Source: Nocardia tengchongensis
Lineage (GTDB): Bacteria > Actinomycetota > Actinomycetes > Mycobacteriales > Mycobacteriaceae
DNA: 64,000 nt
Reading direction: 5' to 3'
Assembly (NCBI RefSeq): GCF_018362975.1
Contig: NZ_CP074371.1
Location: forward strand, 4,650,001 to 4,714,000
Positions 16,528-25,029 of this stretch are shown one piece after another. Position 1 is the first letter of the stretch. The number at the start of each line of letters is the position of its first letter. The notes below the pieces were generated by a model. The model was not told the DNA's origin. It saw nothing but the letters and a program-made list of their open reading frames with translations, and ran no database searches. Made by a program: the position numbers and the translations under genes.

Positions 16528-17028
16528 GTGAGGAAGAAGCCAGGCCGAGGTCTGAATGCTCTGGCGCCTGTTAGGAACCCGCTACGGGATGCCGTAACCG
16601 ACGCCTCCCGTGAGCTGGAAGAGGTAATGACCGCCAGCAATCACGGCTTCAATCTCCTCCTCGATCCGGTCATCGCGGTGGACGGTGAGCTACTCATTCA
16701 ACGAGAACCGGTGCCTGACCTCGTGGGCAGAGTCGTCTCCGCCCCGGTCGATGCTGTGGAGCGGATCTATCCAGCCTCGAGGTGGCCCGAACGCTTCGGA
16801 GTCGCTATCCGTCAGATGGCTCCATGGGACGGCTCGAACGCTCACCCCACAGAGCTGGACGCACATATCGGCAGCTTCACTGACAAGGTCGAAACACTAC
16901 TCGGCAGAGTTCAATTCGCCGCTGAATTCAAGATTAGACCGGAGGGCTGCTACGCGTGCCTCTGGACAGATTTCGTGCTGATCTCCGGTAGTTACATCGC
17001 TCGGTTGTCATTGTGGGTCACCGACTGA
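16528..17028 (+). CDS. Hypothetical protein
   Basis: 166 residues, soluble, family not recognised. A basic N-terminus (MRKKPGRGLNALAPVRNPLR) precedes a mixed alpha/beta body with PERFGVAIRQMAPWDG and the ending GSYIARLSLWVTD. Start GTG at 16528. It stands alone. Nothing in the context gives a function. Confidence 0.6.
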   Translation: MRKKPGRGLNALAPVRNPLRDAVTDASRELEEVMTASNHGFNLLLDPVIAVDGELLIQREPVPDLVGRVVSAPVDAVERIYPASRWPERFGVAIRQMAPWDGSNAHPTELDAHIGSFTDKVETLLGRVQFAAEFKIRPEGCYACLWTDFVLISGSYIARLSLWVTD

Positions 17029-17283
17029 GAACCGCGCCCACATTGTCGAACTCGGCGCAGAACTAGGAGGCCAGGATCACTACGTCGATCGGGAGTGGTC
17101 GACCCCGCTACTTGGCACGCATGTGATTGTCGTGGAAAGTCGCGTCAGAGCGATGTTTTCCCTGTTCAGAGGCTATCGGTGGCTGGTTGGTTTGCGCAGC
17201 GCGCAACTGTTAGCCTCGGCCAGAGATAGCTGCTATTGCTGTAATTCGAAAGGCGGCGCATTACCGAGGGAGACAGTGACGAG

Positions 17284-18702
17284 ATGGGCGCGAGGTTCGC
17301 GTTGGCACAACAATCCCACGGCGATACCGCGCCTTTTGTGGTCCGCAGGGTGGCGGTCCGGGTCGAGGCATTGGCCGCTCTGCTCGGGGCGGCGGTGGCG
17401 TGTCTGCTGATGATGGCCCCGCTCAACCTCGGGGGAAGCTCTGCAGGTGCCGTATGGAAAACGGATCTGCTGGTACTGGATTTGCCGCAGGCCGCTGCGG
17501 CGGGGGCGGCGTTCGCGATGGTGTCGGCGGCGTTGGTGGTCGCGCTCGGGCAGCGGACCGCGTGGATCGTCTCGGGCGGGAGCGCGATCGTGCTGCTGGC
17601 GGACGGGGTCTGGAATCGGGCGGTCACCACCGAGAACCTCGCCACCGCGAGCTATATCGACTGCATTCTCAGTGGCATCCTGCTCGGCGCGCTCGCGGTC
17701 GCGGTCCACGGCAAGCCGATTGCTACCGGTGCTTACCTGATCGGGGCGCTTGGCGCGATCGAAGTCGGCGACCAGACTCCGCTGCCGACCTCGGGTGGCG
17801 GAAATCCGATCATTCAATGGGTTTCGGTCGGAACACTGCCGGCGTGGCTGCTCGTGATCACGGCCCTGCTGCTGGCCGTCGGAGGCGCTCTGCAGCATGA
17901 CGAGCCTGCGACTGAGCCGGAGAACACCACTCTGGCGATCGGCCCGACTCTGGCCGTACTCGTACTGGTCACCGCGACCACGCTGTCCACGGGATGGCTG
18001 GTGCGGCACGCGGGCACACCCGCGCAGATCGGGGTGATCGCGGCCATCATCATCGCCGCGGCCATGGTCGCAGCCCTGCTATTGCCGGGACGCGACGGCA
18101 CTCTCGTCCTGCTGGCGGTGGCCGCGTCCAATGCGGGTAGCGCGATCATCGCTGTGCCCCGGCCGGATTGGAGCCTGCCGCTCCCGGTCCTCGCCGTGGT
18201 GGCGGGCCTGGCAACCGGACGGCGGTGGCGTTCCCCGTGGATCGCGTTGGCTGCGACGGGTGGACTGGCAGTCTTCGCGGCCCTCACCGCCGATGCGGCG
18301 CACCGGCACACGGTGATTCCGGTGCTCGGGGTGACCCTTGCGGCACTGATAGTCGGGTTCTGCTTCGGCGTGGCTGTGCCCAGGACCGCGGGCAGCACCG
18401 TGGTGGCGCTGGCGGTGATGATCGTGCCGGGCCTGGTAGTTGCGTTGCGCGGCAGCAGTTTCGGCCGGGTCGCCTACTCGCCGCGCTGGTATCGGGATCC
18501 GGACGGGGCCGTCTCCGCGATGCCCGGGTGGATGGCGCTGGTGATCACCCTTGGCTGCGCGGCCGCGATCTACCGGCTGTGGCAGATCCGGTCCCTGCGC
18601 GATCTGGCCGCGCCCGAGCCGACGTCCTGCGCCATCGTCACGGCCGATGGATCACGAGCGGGGCGAAAGACGGGAACGGTGTCGGTGACCGCGGGGGCGT
18701 GA
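17284..18702 (+). CDS. Multi-pass membrane protein, function unknown
   Basis: 472 residues with roughly 11-12 hydrophobic helices. The first spans about residues 27-50 and the last about 415-432, with short loops between. A polar ~20-residue gap (QHDEPATEPENT, near 205) separates two halves, suggesting an internal duplication of 5-6 helices. The C-terminal ~35 residues are hydrophilic. No transporter signature is recognised. The ATG at 17284 follows GAGGGAGA at fitting distance. Confidence 0.72.
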   Translation: MGARFALAQQSHGDTAPFVVRRVAVRVEALAALLGAAVACLLMMAPLNLGGSSAGAVWKTDLLVLDLPQAAAAGAAFAMVSAALVVALGQRTAWIVSGGSAIVLLADGVWNRAVTTENLATASYIDCILSGILLGALAVAVHGKPIATGAYLIGALGAIEVGDQTPLPTSGGGNPIIQWVSVGTLPAWLLVITALLLAVGGALQHDEPATEPENTTLAIGPTLAVLVLVTATTLSTGWLVRHAGTPAQIGVIAAIIIAAAMVAALLLPGRDGTLVLLAVAASNAGSAIIAVPRPDWSLPLPVLAVVAGLATGRRWRSPWIALAATGGLAVFAALTADAAHRHTVIPVLGVTLAALIVGFCFGVAVPRTAGSTVVALAVMIVPGLVVALRGSSFGRVAYSPRWYRDPDGAVSAMPGWMALVITLGCAAAIYRLWQIRSLRDLAAPEPTSCAIVTADGSRAGRKTGTVSVTAGA

Positions 18703-18802
18703 CGGTACGCCGCTCCCGCTCCAGGCGGCGCGCAATCATAATGCGCTGCAGTGTGTTCCGTTGCTACCGTCGTGGTGACCATCCTGGCCGAGGTGATTGT
18801 GG

Positions 18803-19365
18803 GTGCGCGACATGACGGACGAGGTAGGTATCGCCGAGCCCGAGAAAGCACACCGCAACGCTTTGTCGCTCGACGCGCAGCGCATCGAGTACATGGCCTA
18901 CATCTGGGGCGGCGTGTATCGAATGGAATCGACGTGGTGGCGTCGCTTCCACACCGTGGTGAACGCTACCGCCGCTGTGCTGGCAGCGATCGCGGGCAGC
19001 GCCGGTCTGGCCTCATTGGTGAGCCACACGGTCGCCGGCGTCCTGGCGCTCGGCGCGGCAGCGATGTCGTCGGTGGCGGCCTCGGTAGGTGCTTCTACGC
19101 GATCCATAGCCGCGCAGTCGGCGGCGATCGCGAACATGGAGCTCAAGGAAGCCGCGCGACGCTTCTATTTCACTGCGGCCCGTATCTTCCGTTCGATGAG
19201 GTCCGCAAGGAGTTTGACGACCTCTGCGCGCACCGCAACCGAGTCGTCGCAGCGGTGCCGAGCACTCATCTACCCGCGTACCGGCGGAAGTATCGGCGGC
19301 TGAAGGCGCCGCTCGGGCAGCGGGTGGATCTCGACGAACTGATGCAGAAGCGCCGAGAGTGGTGA
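18803..19365 (+). pseudogene. SLATT-domain 2TM protein, frameshifted
   Basis: SLATT proteins have two membrane helices and a cytosolic coiled domain. They act as membrane effectors of nucleotide-signalling defence systems. The first frame carries QRIEYMAYIWGGVYRMES, then WWRRFHTVVNATAAVLAAIA and LASLVSHTVAGVLALGAAAM, the paired TM segments. Near 19190-19205 the frame breaks; the continuation (EVRKEFDDLCAHRNRVVAAV ... DELMQKRREW) is in another frame. One missing base restores a ~188-residue protein of normal SLATT size. The start is GTG 18803 after GAGGTG, or ATG 18812. No nucleotidyltransferase or SLOG gene is adjacent, so it is an orphan. Confidence 0.68.
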
Positions 19366-19400
19366 GCTGTGCGGGCGAGGTCCTCTGGAATTCGCGCTCG

Positions 19401-19763
19401 TCATCGCGCTGCCGATTCCTGACCTGCGGGGGCCTCGCTCGTGGTCGGTGGTTGCCAGCGCACATGTGCACGGACGGTCGTTCCGTGTTCGTCGAGCCAG
19501 CCGTGGGCCAGCGCGTAATCGAGCATGGCCGTGAATCGCTGCGGCCATTGCGGATCGTCGCCCAGCCGGCGGCCGAGCTCATCTTCGAGACGCTGGACGT
19601 GAAGCCAGGCATGGGTGCCGTCGAGCAGGCCCCACTGCTGCAGCATCGCGCCCAGGTCCAGATCGCCGGGGTGGGCGAGTACGACGACCGCCAGAGCGGT
19701 GAAGTCGGCGGGATCGTCGAGAGTCACTTCTGGCCGGCCGACGGGGTCGATAACGAGGTACAC
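19401..19763 (-). CDS. Hypothetical protein
   Basis: 120 residues, soluble, family not recognised. It starts with the strand-rich MYLVIDPVGRPEVTLDD, continues with LGAMLQQWGLLDGTHAWLH and PQWPQRFTAMLDYALAHGWL (helical), and ends in a Pro/Ala-rich tail. Two 14-bp palindromes lie upstream (19810 and 19920), suggesting regulation by a dimeric repressor. Confidence 0.6.
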   Translation of the reverse strand: MYLVIDPVGRPEVTLDDPADFTALAVVVLAHPGDLDLGAMLQQWGLLDGTHAWLHVQRLEDELGRRLGDDPQWPQRFTAMLDYALAHGWLDEHGTTVRAHVRWQPPTTSEAPAGQESAAR

Positions 19764-19809
19764 GACAGGTTCTCCTCAACGAGATCGGCCGCACGCACGG
19801 CTCATAGTT

Positions 19810-19933
19810 GGATCAACTGATCCAGAATCTGACCAGACCGGTCGGCCTTTGGTCAACCTAAATGACTGTTTTTACAAGGCATATCGGGGCGATTCCCACT
19901 GACCGGGACGCATAGTTTTGGATCAATTGATCC
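19810..19933. promoter_or_regulatory. Two palindromes GGATCAAYTGATCC
   Basis: GGATCAACTGATCC at 19810-19823 and GGATCAATTGATCC at 19920-19933, both preceded by CATAGTT. Both lie in the upstream region of the 19401-19763 gene. The shape suits a GntR/MarR-type dimer site. No regulator gene is adjacent. Confidence 0.6.
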
Positions 19934-19993
19934 ATGTTAGATCGATGGGGTCAGTTCGTGAGCACGCTCACCCGCGCGACTGAATGCGAATGC

Positions 19994-20346
19994 TCAATCC
20001 GATAGGGCCGCCCGCAACCGTGCGGCCAGCGCGCCAGCCTGTTCCGGCGTCCACGCCAGCACACCGTTCTCCGCCATCAACGCGTGGAACTGCTGCTCGT
20101 GATACGGGACGCCAGGAGGCAACGGTGAGATATGCCAGTGCACATGGGAATTGCCTTGCTGGCTGCCCAGGCTCAGCAGATAGGTACGTTCGACCTCAAT
20201 CGTCGCTTCCACTGCCCTCGCGACTCGAGGGCGACGACCCCGTGCCATCCGTCGCTGCCCGAGCTGGCAACCACCTCGCAGGTGAAACAGGGACTCGACC
20301 GAACGCGCCGAACATAGGCTTCCAAATCGAACGGAATGCGTTGCAT
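19994..20346 (-). pseudogene. HIT-family hydrolase, internally deleted
   Basis: HIT proteins are nucleotide hydrolases with a His-x-His-x-His motif. The N-terminus (MQRIPFDLEAYVRRVRSSPC) and the C-terminal part (TERTYLLSLGSQQGN-like, then SHVHWHISPLPPGVPYHEQQ) are well preserved, with the HVHWHI active-site motif intact. The middle (about 50 residues expected, including the EDD...FL strand region) is replaced by ~15 unrelated residues, and the two parts are in different frames. The gene is therefore degenerate by deletion, unlike the single-base breaks elsewhere in the window. Confidence 0.7.
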
Positions 20347-20705
20347 ACCAGATGATTCTGCCGATGCTGTTTCGACGCGGCCTGGCTTTCGACATCCTCG
20401 GGCCGCCCTCGCATCGGCAGTTCAGTGGGTTCGCCAACCTCAGACCACCACGGACACTTGACCTTCGCCTGTCAGCTCGAAAGGAAGCTGTCCCCTGCGG
20501 AGATGCCGCCCCTCGTGGACTCGGGGAGGGGTCCGCGTCGGTATTCCTCGGGATACGTGATGCGCCACTGTTACCAATCCAGATACCTGTCGCCGACCTT
20601 TTCCCGGTAGGCGGCGATCTTCGCCGAAGCCGAAGACCAGGTCCATGTGGCCCGCTACGTGGGTTATGACGCACCCGACGCCCGAATCACCGGCGAGGGT
20701 GCGTG
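20347..20705. other. Gap, possibly with decayed coding sequence
   Basis: Open but short + strand frames (for example 20425-20610, and EDQVHVARYVGYDAPDARIT around 20625-20680) look protein-like but break repeatedly. I read this as the remains of one or more lost genes. No family is recognised. Confidence 0.3.
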
Positions 20706-21383
20706 CTATGTGGAAGTCGGAGATGGCTTGATGGCCACACCCGTGATCAGCGGTCGAACAATCGGGGGCATTCCCCGCCACACCATTTCTTGCACGTCGT
20801 CGAGCTTCAGCCCCGACGCCCGGATCCGTTCGAGGGTGGCGCGGTTGCAATGGCAGCCCTCCGCGAACCGGCGCCACGGGCCGGCGAGGCGGTCTTGCCA
20901 AAGGGAAAGTCGCGGCGACTCGGAACGTACGTGCTCGAGAAACAGCAGCTGGCCACCAGGGCGCAACACGCGCCCGATCTCCCGCAACACCGGATCAGGG
21001 TCATCGACAGTGCACAATACGAGCGTTGAGACGACCGTATCCACGGTTCCATCCGCGAACGGCAATTGTTCCGCCGATGCGTCGAGCACGCGTGCGTGAG
21101 GTCGACTGCGACGCATCCTCCGCGTCAACCGTGTCCTCATCGCGGGCTCCGGTTCGGTCAAGATCAGCTCGTCGAGGCCATCCGGGTAATACCCCAGGTT
21201 GAGGCCGGTACCGCTGCCAAGCTCGACAGTCCGCCCCCTTGCACGGCCGACCAAATTTCGCCGACGAGCGCTCATCCCCGCCTTCTCGCCCAGCCACAGC
21301 AGCGGGTCGTACAGCGCCGCGAAAACCCGGGCCCACAGGTCCGAGCCCTGCACACCTGCCGCCGGTAGGGCGCCACTGCTCAC
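20706..21383 (-). CDS. Class I SAM-dependent methyltransferase
   Basis: 225 residues. Motif I VELGSGTGLNLGYYP (about residues 53-67) binds S-adenosylmethionine. Then come TEPEPAMRTRL, the DASAEQLPFADGTVDTVVST post-I motifs and RVLRPGGQLLFLEHVRS, typical of Methyltransf_11/UbiE-like enzymes. The C-terminal GCHCNRATLERIRASG region resembles the METTL7-like subgroup. Start GTG at 21383. The substrate is unknown. Confidence 0.85.
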   Translation of the reverse strand: MSSGALPAAGVQGSDLWARVFAALYDPLLWLGEKAGMSARRRNLVGRARGRTVELGSGTGLNLGYYPDGLDELILTEPEPAMRTRLTRRMRRSRPHARVLDASAEQLPFADGTVDTVVSTLVLCTVDDPDPVLREIGRVLRPGGQLLFLEHVRSESPRLSLWQDRLAGPWRRFAEGCHCNRATLERIRASGLKLDDVQEMVWRGMPPIVRPLITGVAIKPSPTST

Positions 21384-21477
21384 AGACTCGACGTTACGCC
21401 TCGGGACAGCGTCGCGTATCCCGGCTTGTCGAGCGGGGCGATAACGGCTACCGGTGCGTGCGTCCGTCGCAGTTCGA

Positions 21478-21777
21478 TCAGTATCGAAAGCGGGCCGTGT
21501 CTCCGTTGATGCGTATGAGAATTTCCGTCAGTTGGGGACCGCCGTCGATCGGCACGAGGGCAAGTTCCAGTGCCTGTATCGTCTCGTCCGCTTCCGAGGC
21601 CGCCACCTGGTCGCCGCGTCGCCAAGCGTCCCGAGAAGCGGCGAACAACGGCTGGAGGTCTGGCCATCCAGGTCCTGGCTCGAACACGCAGTCTGTCCAG
21701 AACATATCGACGGTGCCCTGGGTCAGGACGCCGATGACTTCATCTGCCCGCACGAGCCGCCAACTGGGATCTGTCAT
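21478..21777 (-). CDS. Hypothetical protein
   Basis: 99 residues from ATG 21777 (MTDPSWRLVRADEVIGVLTQ). An alpha/beta pattern with conserved-looking WTDCVFEPGPGWPDLQPLF and a final strand EILIRINGDTARFRY. Not assigned to a family. The start is chosen for the purine-rich site directly upstream. Confidence 0.6.
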   Translation of the reverse strand: MTDPSWRLVRADEVIGVLTQGTVDMFWTDCVFEPGPGWPDLQPLFAASRDAWRRGDQVAASEADETIQALELALVPIDGGPQLTEILIRINGDTARFRY

Positions 21778-21863
21778 CACTCTTCTCTTCACTGGGTACG
21801 GCACGCTCGTGCTGGAAAACTCACTGGTGACCGATTCCGCTCGCCATTACTGTTGCGCGCGTT

Positions 21864-22454
21864 ATGAATCAGTATGAGATTCGCGCCGACTTCGACCGTG
21901 ACACCATCGTTGTCTATCAAGCGTTCAACGATGCCATTGCTACCGCCGCTGTTGGCGCGCAGCGGTTCGTCGAGCCCTTTTCGCTCAATCGGATGACATG
22001 GATCAAACCGTCCTATCGATGGCTCATGCATCGCAGCAACTGGGCACGCAGCGCGGGGCAGGAACGCATACTCGCGGTTCGGATTACACGTGCCGGATGG
22101 GAGGAGGCGCTCGGTCGGGCGGTGCTGACCAGTCCGGAGCGGCGGGTGTATGGCGATGCCGCGCGGTGGCGGGAGCAGTTCGAGGAGGCGGTCGTGCGGG
22201 TGCAGTGGGATCCGGAGTATTCGATCCGCAACGTGACGCTCGACCACCGGAGCATTCAGGTCGGGCTGTCCCGCGACATCGTCCAGCGCTATGTCGACGA
22301 GTGGGTCGTGGAGATCCGCGATCTCACCGCCCTGACGCACAAGATCTTCGGGCATCTGCGCGACGGGCGGGTCGACCGCGCCACGGCGCTCCTGCCCCCG
22401 GACAAGCGCTATCCACTCGCGGAGAATCTCGCGAAAAGGGTTGGTGCAGGATGA
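21864..22454 (+). CDS. DUF4291 family protein
   Basis: 196 residues. The opening EIRADFDRDTIVVYQAFND, the AVGAQRFVEPFSLNRMTWIK segment and PSYRWLMHRSNWA are the hallmark of DUF4291, a soluble family found in bacteria and fungi. Full length. Its biochemical role is unknown. Start ATG at 21864. Confidence 0.85.
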   Translation: MNQYEIRADFDRDTIVVYQAFNDAIATAAVGAQRFVEPFSLNRMTWIKPSYRWLMHRSNWARSAGQERILAVRITRAGWEEALGRAVLTSPERRVYGDAARWREQFEEAVVRVQWDPEYSIRNVTLDHRSIQVGLSRDIVQRYVDEWVVEIRDLTALTHKIFGHLRDGRVDRATALLPPDKRYPLAENLAKRVGAG

Positions 22455-22483
22455 TTCGTGCTCATCGGCTCGTCAGCCTATGT

Positions 22484-22906
22484 CTAGCGCGTCGTGTTCC
22501 ACGCTTTGTGGACGAACTCCAGGCGGTTGCCGTCGGCATCTCGGACGTTGGCGGCGTAGTAGCCGGGGGCGAAGTAGGTCCGGTCTGCCGGTTTGCCTTC
22601 GTCGATTCCGCCTGCGCTGATGGCGGCGGCGTAGGAGGCGTCGACCATCTCGTTGCTGTCGCAGGCGATGCCGAGGTAGAGGCCAGTCTCGCCGGGGGTA
22701 CGCCGGCGCAGCCAGATGCTCGAGCCGGCCTTCGCGCCTGAGATGTAGTCGGGATCACCGATGCCGAAGAGGTCGGGTACGTTGTCCGGCCCGGAGGAGG
22801 CGTCGTAGTTGCCGAACGCGCGCCAGCCGGCGGGCGCGAGGGCTTCGAGGTAGAAGGACAGTGCCTGCTCGATATCGGTGACGGAGATGTAGACGTGGTC
22901 GATCAC
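22484..22906 (-). CDS. VOC family protein
   Basis: 140 residues. IDHVYISVTDIEQALSFYLE at the N-terminus and YYAANVRDADGNRLEFVHKA at the C-terminus mark a glyoxalase-like VOC domain with probable metal ligands His4 and Glu near residue 130. GTG start at 22906 overlaps the stop of the upstream methyltransferase gene (GTGA), so the two are translationally coupled. Confidence 0.85.
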   Translation of the reverse strand: MIDHVYISVTDIEQALSFYLEALAPAGWRAFGNYDASSGPDNVPDLFGIGDPDYISGAKAGSSIWLRRRTPGETGLYLGIACDSNEMVDASYAAAISAGGIDEGKPADRTYFAPGYYAANVRDADGNRLEFVHKAWNTTR

Positions 22907-23787
22907 TGCGGGTCCTCTTTCTGCGTGGAGGCGTTGCCCTGGGTGAACTCGTCGACGGGAACGGTTGCGAAATCCGGTGGCCGCGTGCCGATTACCACGG
23001 TCGCGCCCATGTCCTCGCATTCGACGATGCGGGCTGCGAGGTGGTGGGTGCGCATGATGTCCGCGGCGACCGGGGCTTGTTCCTCGCTCTCCTCGACGAG
23101 TAGGTGCCCGCCGGGGGCGAGCCAGTCGCAGGCGACGGCGGCGATGCGGCGTAGTACGTCCAGGCCGTCGACGCCTCCGTCGAGGGCTCGGCGCGGTTCA
23201 TGATCGCGGGCCTCCGGGGGCATGTCGCGGATGTGGTCGGAGGGGACGTATGGGGTGTTGGCCAGGAGGATGTCTACGCGGCCATGTAGGTCCGGGGGTA
23301 CTGCGTCGAACAGGTCGCCTTCGACGACGTGCGCGGCCACCGGGGCGAGGTTCTCTCGCGCGCAGACGATGGCGGCGGGCTCGATGTCGGTGGCAGTCAG
23401 TTCGACTCGGATGCCTTCCTGCGCCAGCTCTTTCGTGAAGGCCAACCCCAAAGCGCCGCAGCCGCAGCACATATCGAGCGCCACAACCGGCCGGCCCAGT
23501 GTGCGGGCGAGGGTGACGGCCTGTTCGACCAAGAAACCGGTGCGTTGGCGGGGGACGAAGACGCCGGGGGCGACGGTTACGCGGAGGCCGCGGAAATCTG
23601 TCCAGCCCAGGAGGTGTTCGAGGGGGAAGCCCGCGATGCGTTGGGTGACAAGGGCTTCCAGGTGGGCGGGGTCGGTGGCCGCGGATAGGAGGAGGGCGGC
23701 CTCGTCTTCGGCGAAAACGCAACCGGCCGCACGCAGGCGTGCGACCAGGGGTGCGGTGTCACGGGCGGTCACCGCGTCATTGTGCAC
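22903..23787 (-). CDS. PrmC/HemK-like N5-glutamine methyltransferase
   Basis: 294 residues. Order: helical N-terminal domain (LVARLRAAGCVFAEDEAALL), then a substrate hinge FVPRQRTGFLVEQA, SAM motif VVALDMCCGCGALGLAF (residues ~103-119), and the catalytic loop ANTPYVP (NPPY-type motif with Thr for the first Pro). This family methylates the Gln of GGQ in release factors or similar sites. The variant loop and Cys-rich SAM motif point to a side branch rather than PrmC itself, which usually sits with prfA. Operon with the VOC gene. Confidence 0.82.
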   Translation of the reverse strand: MHNDAVTARDTAPLVARLRAAGCVFAEDEAALLLSAATDPAHLEALVTQRIAGFPLEHLLGWTDFRGLRVTVAPGVFVPRQRTGFLVEQAVTLARTLGRPVVALDMCCGCGALGLAFTKELAQEGIRVELTATDIEPAAIVCARENLAPVAAHVVEGDLFDAVPPDLHGRVDILLANTPYVPSDHIRDMPPEARDHEPRRALDGGVDGLDVLRRIAAVACDWLAPGGHLLVEESEEQAPVAADIMRTHHLAARIVECEDMGATVVIGTRPPDFATVPVDEFTQGNASTQKEDPQ

Positions 23788-23828
23788 GGCCGGACCCGCG
23801 CCGGAGGTGGGCGGGTCCGGGCGTGGGG

Positions 23829-24689
23829 TCAGCGTTCGGCGGGGATGCGGAGGGTGCGGGTGGTGTCGAGGTAGATGCCGCGCTGGCCGCTGCGGGCGGG
23901 CGGGGGGAGCTGGGAGACCAGCTGTTCGAGGGAGGTGGTGGCGCCGACGACCGGGATGCCCGCGACGATGAAGTCGGCGACCGCGCGGCGGATGTGGTTG
24001 GGGGAAGTGACCACGATGGCGCTGGTCGCGCCCGCGTCGCGCAGCATCTGCGCGCCGAACAGGGCGTTCTGGACGGTGGAGCCGGCGCGGTGGTCGGCGA
24101 GGATGCGGTTGGCGGGGATGCCGTGGCCGATCAGCCAGCCCTGCATGGCCGCCGCCTCGGTGATGCCGTTCTGCGGGTTGCCGCCGGTCACCAGGATGGG
24201 GGAGAAGGGGGAGGCGATGGCCTGCAGCCAGGCCGCCTGCAGGCGGTTCACCAGCTCCGGGCGCATCGCGCCGTCGGGCAGCAGGCCGTAGCCGAGCACC
24301 GCGATACCGGTCTGCGGTCCGGCGATCGCGGGGATCGGGTTGGGCAGGGTGCCGACCGCGGCGCCGATGGCCCGGAACAGGTTGCGGGTGCCGTCGGCGA
24401 GCCGGCCGTCGATGCCGTTGAGCCGGTTCAGCGCCACCTCGCGGGTGATGATGTCGCCGGTGTAGTCCGACCAGATCGCCTGCAACGCCAGCGCCTGCGC
24501 GTCATCGGGCGATTCGCCGAGCAATTGACGCAGGTCGGCCAGACCGGCCGCCTCGTTGCCGCTGGTGAAATTGTCCTGCGCGGAATTGAACAGCGCCGCG
24601 GGATCCGCGTGCGCGGTGCCGGTGCCGAGGATGGCGAGGGTCGCGGCGGCCGCCGCGAGCAGGGTGGGAAAACGCCTGGCGATCTGCAC
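23829..24689 (-). CDS. YdcF/ElyC-family (DUF218) secreted protein
   Basis: 286 residues. A signal peptide covers about residues 1-32 (IARRFPTLLAAAAATLAILG, cleavage after AHA). A helical TPR-like region follows (to ~125), then a DUF218 domain: GIAVLGYGLLPDGAMRPELV, ILVTGGNPQNGITEAAAMQG, HRAGSTVQNALFGAQML and IVVTSPNHIRRAVADF. E. coli DUF218 relatives (SanA, ElyC) influence envelope integrity. Start GTG at 24689 has GGAAAGG upstream. Export suggests an envelope role. Confidence 0.83.
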   Translation of the reverse strand: MQIARRFPTLLAAAAATLAILGTGTAHADPAALFNSAQDNFTSGNEAAGLADLRQLLGESPDDAQALALQAIWSDYTGDIITREVALNRLNGIDGRLADGTRNLFRAIGAAVGTLPNPIPAIAGPQTGIAVLGYGLLPDGAMRPELVNRLQAAWLQAIASPFSPILVTGGNPQNGITEAAAMQGWLIGHGIPANRILADHRAGSTVQNALFGAQMLRDAGATSAIVVTSPNHIRRAVADFIVAGIPVVGATTSLEQLVSQLPPPARSGQRGIYLDTTRTLRIPAER

Positions 24690-25029
24690 TGCTGTCGACC
24701 TTTCCGAGGGTGTCACGCATGCGTCTACGGGCCGGACCATCGCATTAGCTAGTCATTGGCCATGTGTCGGATGGAGACACGATACGACTGTCCAAGGCAG
24801 TTATCTGGGATTTGCCGAACTGGTTTCGTGAGTTCGGTTCGGCGGGACGCGGGGGGACGTGCGAGGCACGGGGCGGGCAATCCGGACGGGCCGGACAATT
24901 CAATCAGGACGGAACCGGGCAAACAACCAGACACGCACAGGCGCGCGGAAGCCGCCGGACGGACGCGCGCGGTGGCGCGGCGGACGTGTGGGACAAGGCG
25001 GGCTCCCGCGCCGGATAAGCTGTGCACCC
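24690..25029. other. Divergent promoter region
   Basis: 340 bases between the divergent YdcF-like and FolD-like genes. It presumably holds both promoters. No clear operator, repeat or RNA gene is seen. Confidence 0.4.

Noticed and set aside
23222..24752. + strand frames of 249 and 337 codons over the methyltransferase and YdcF-like genes
   Set aside because: They are antisense to genes with clear motifs, and their own translations are Arg/Gly/Ala-rich without domains.
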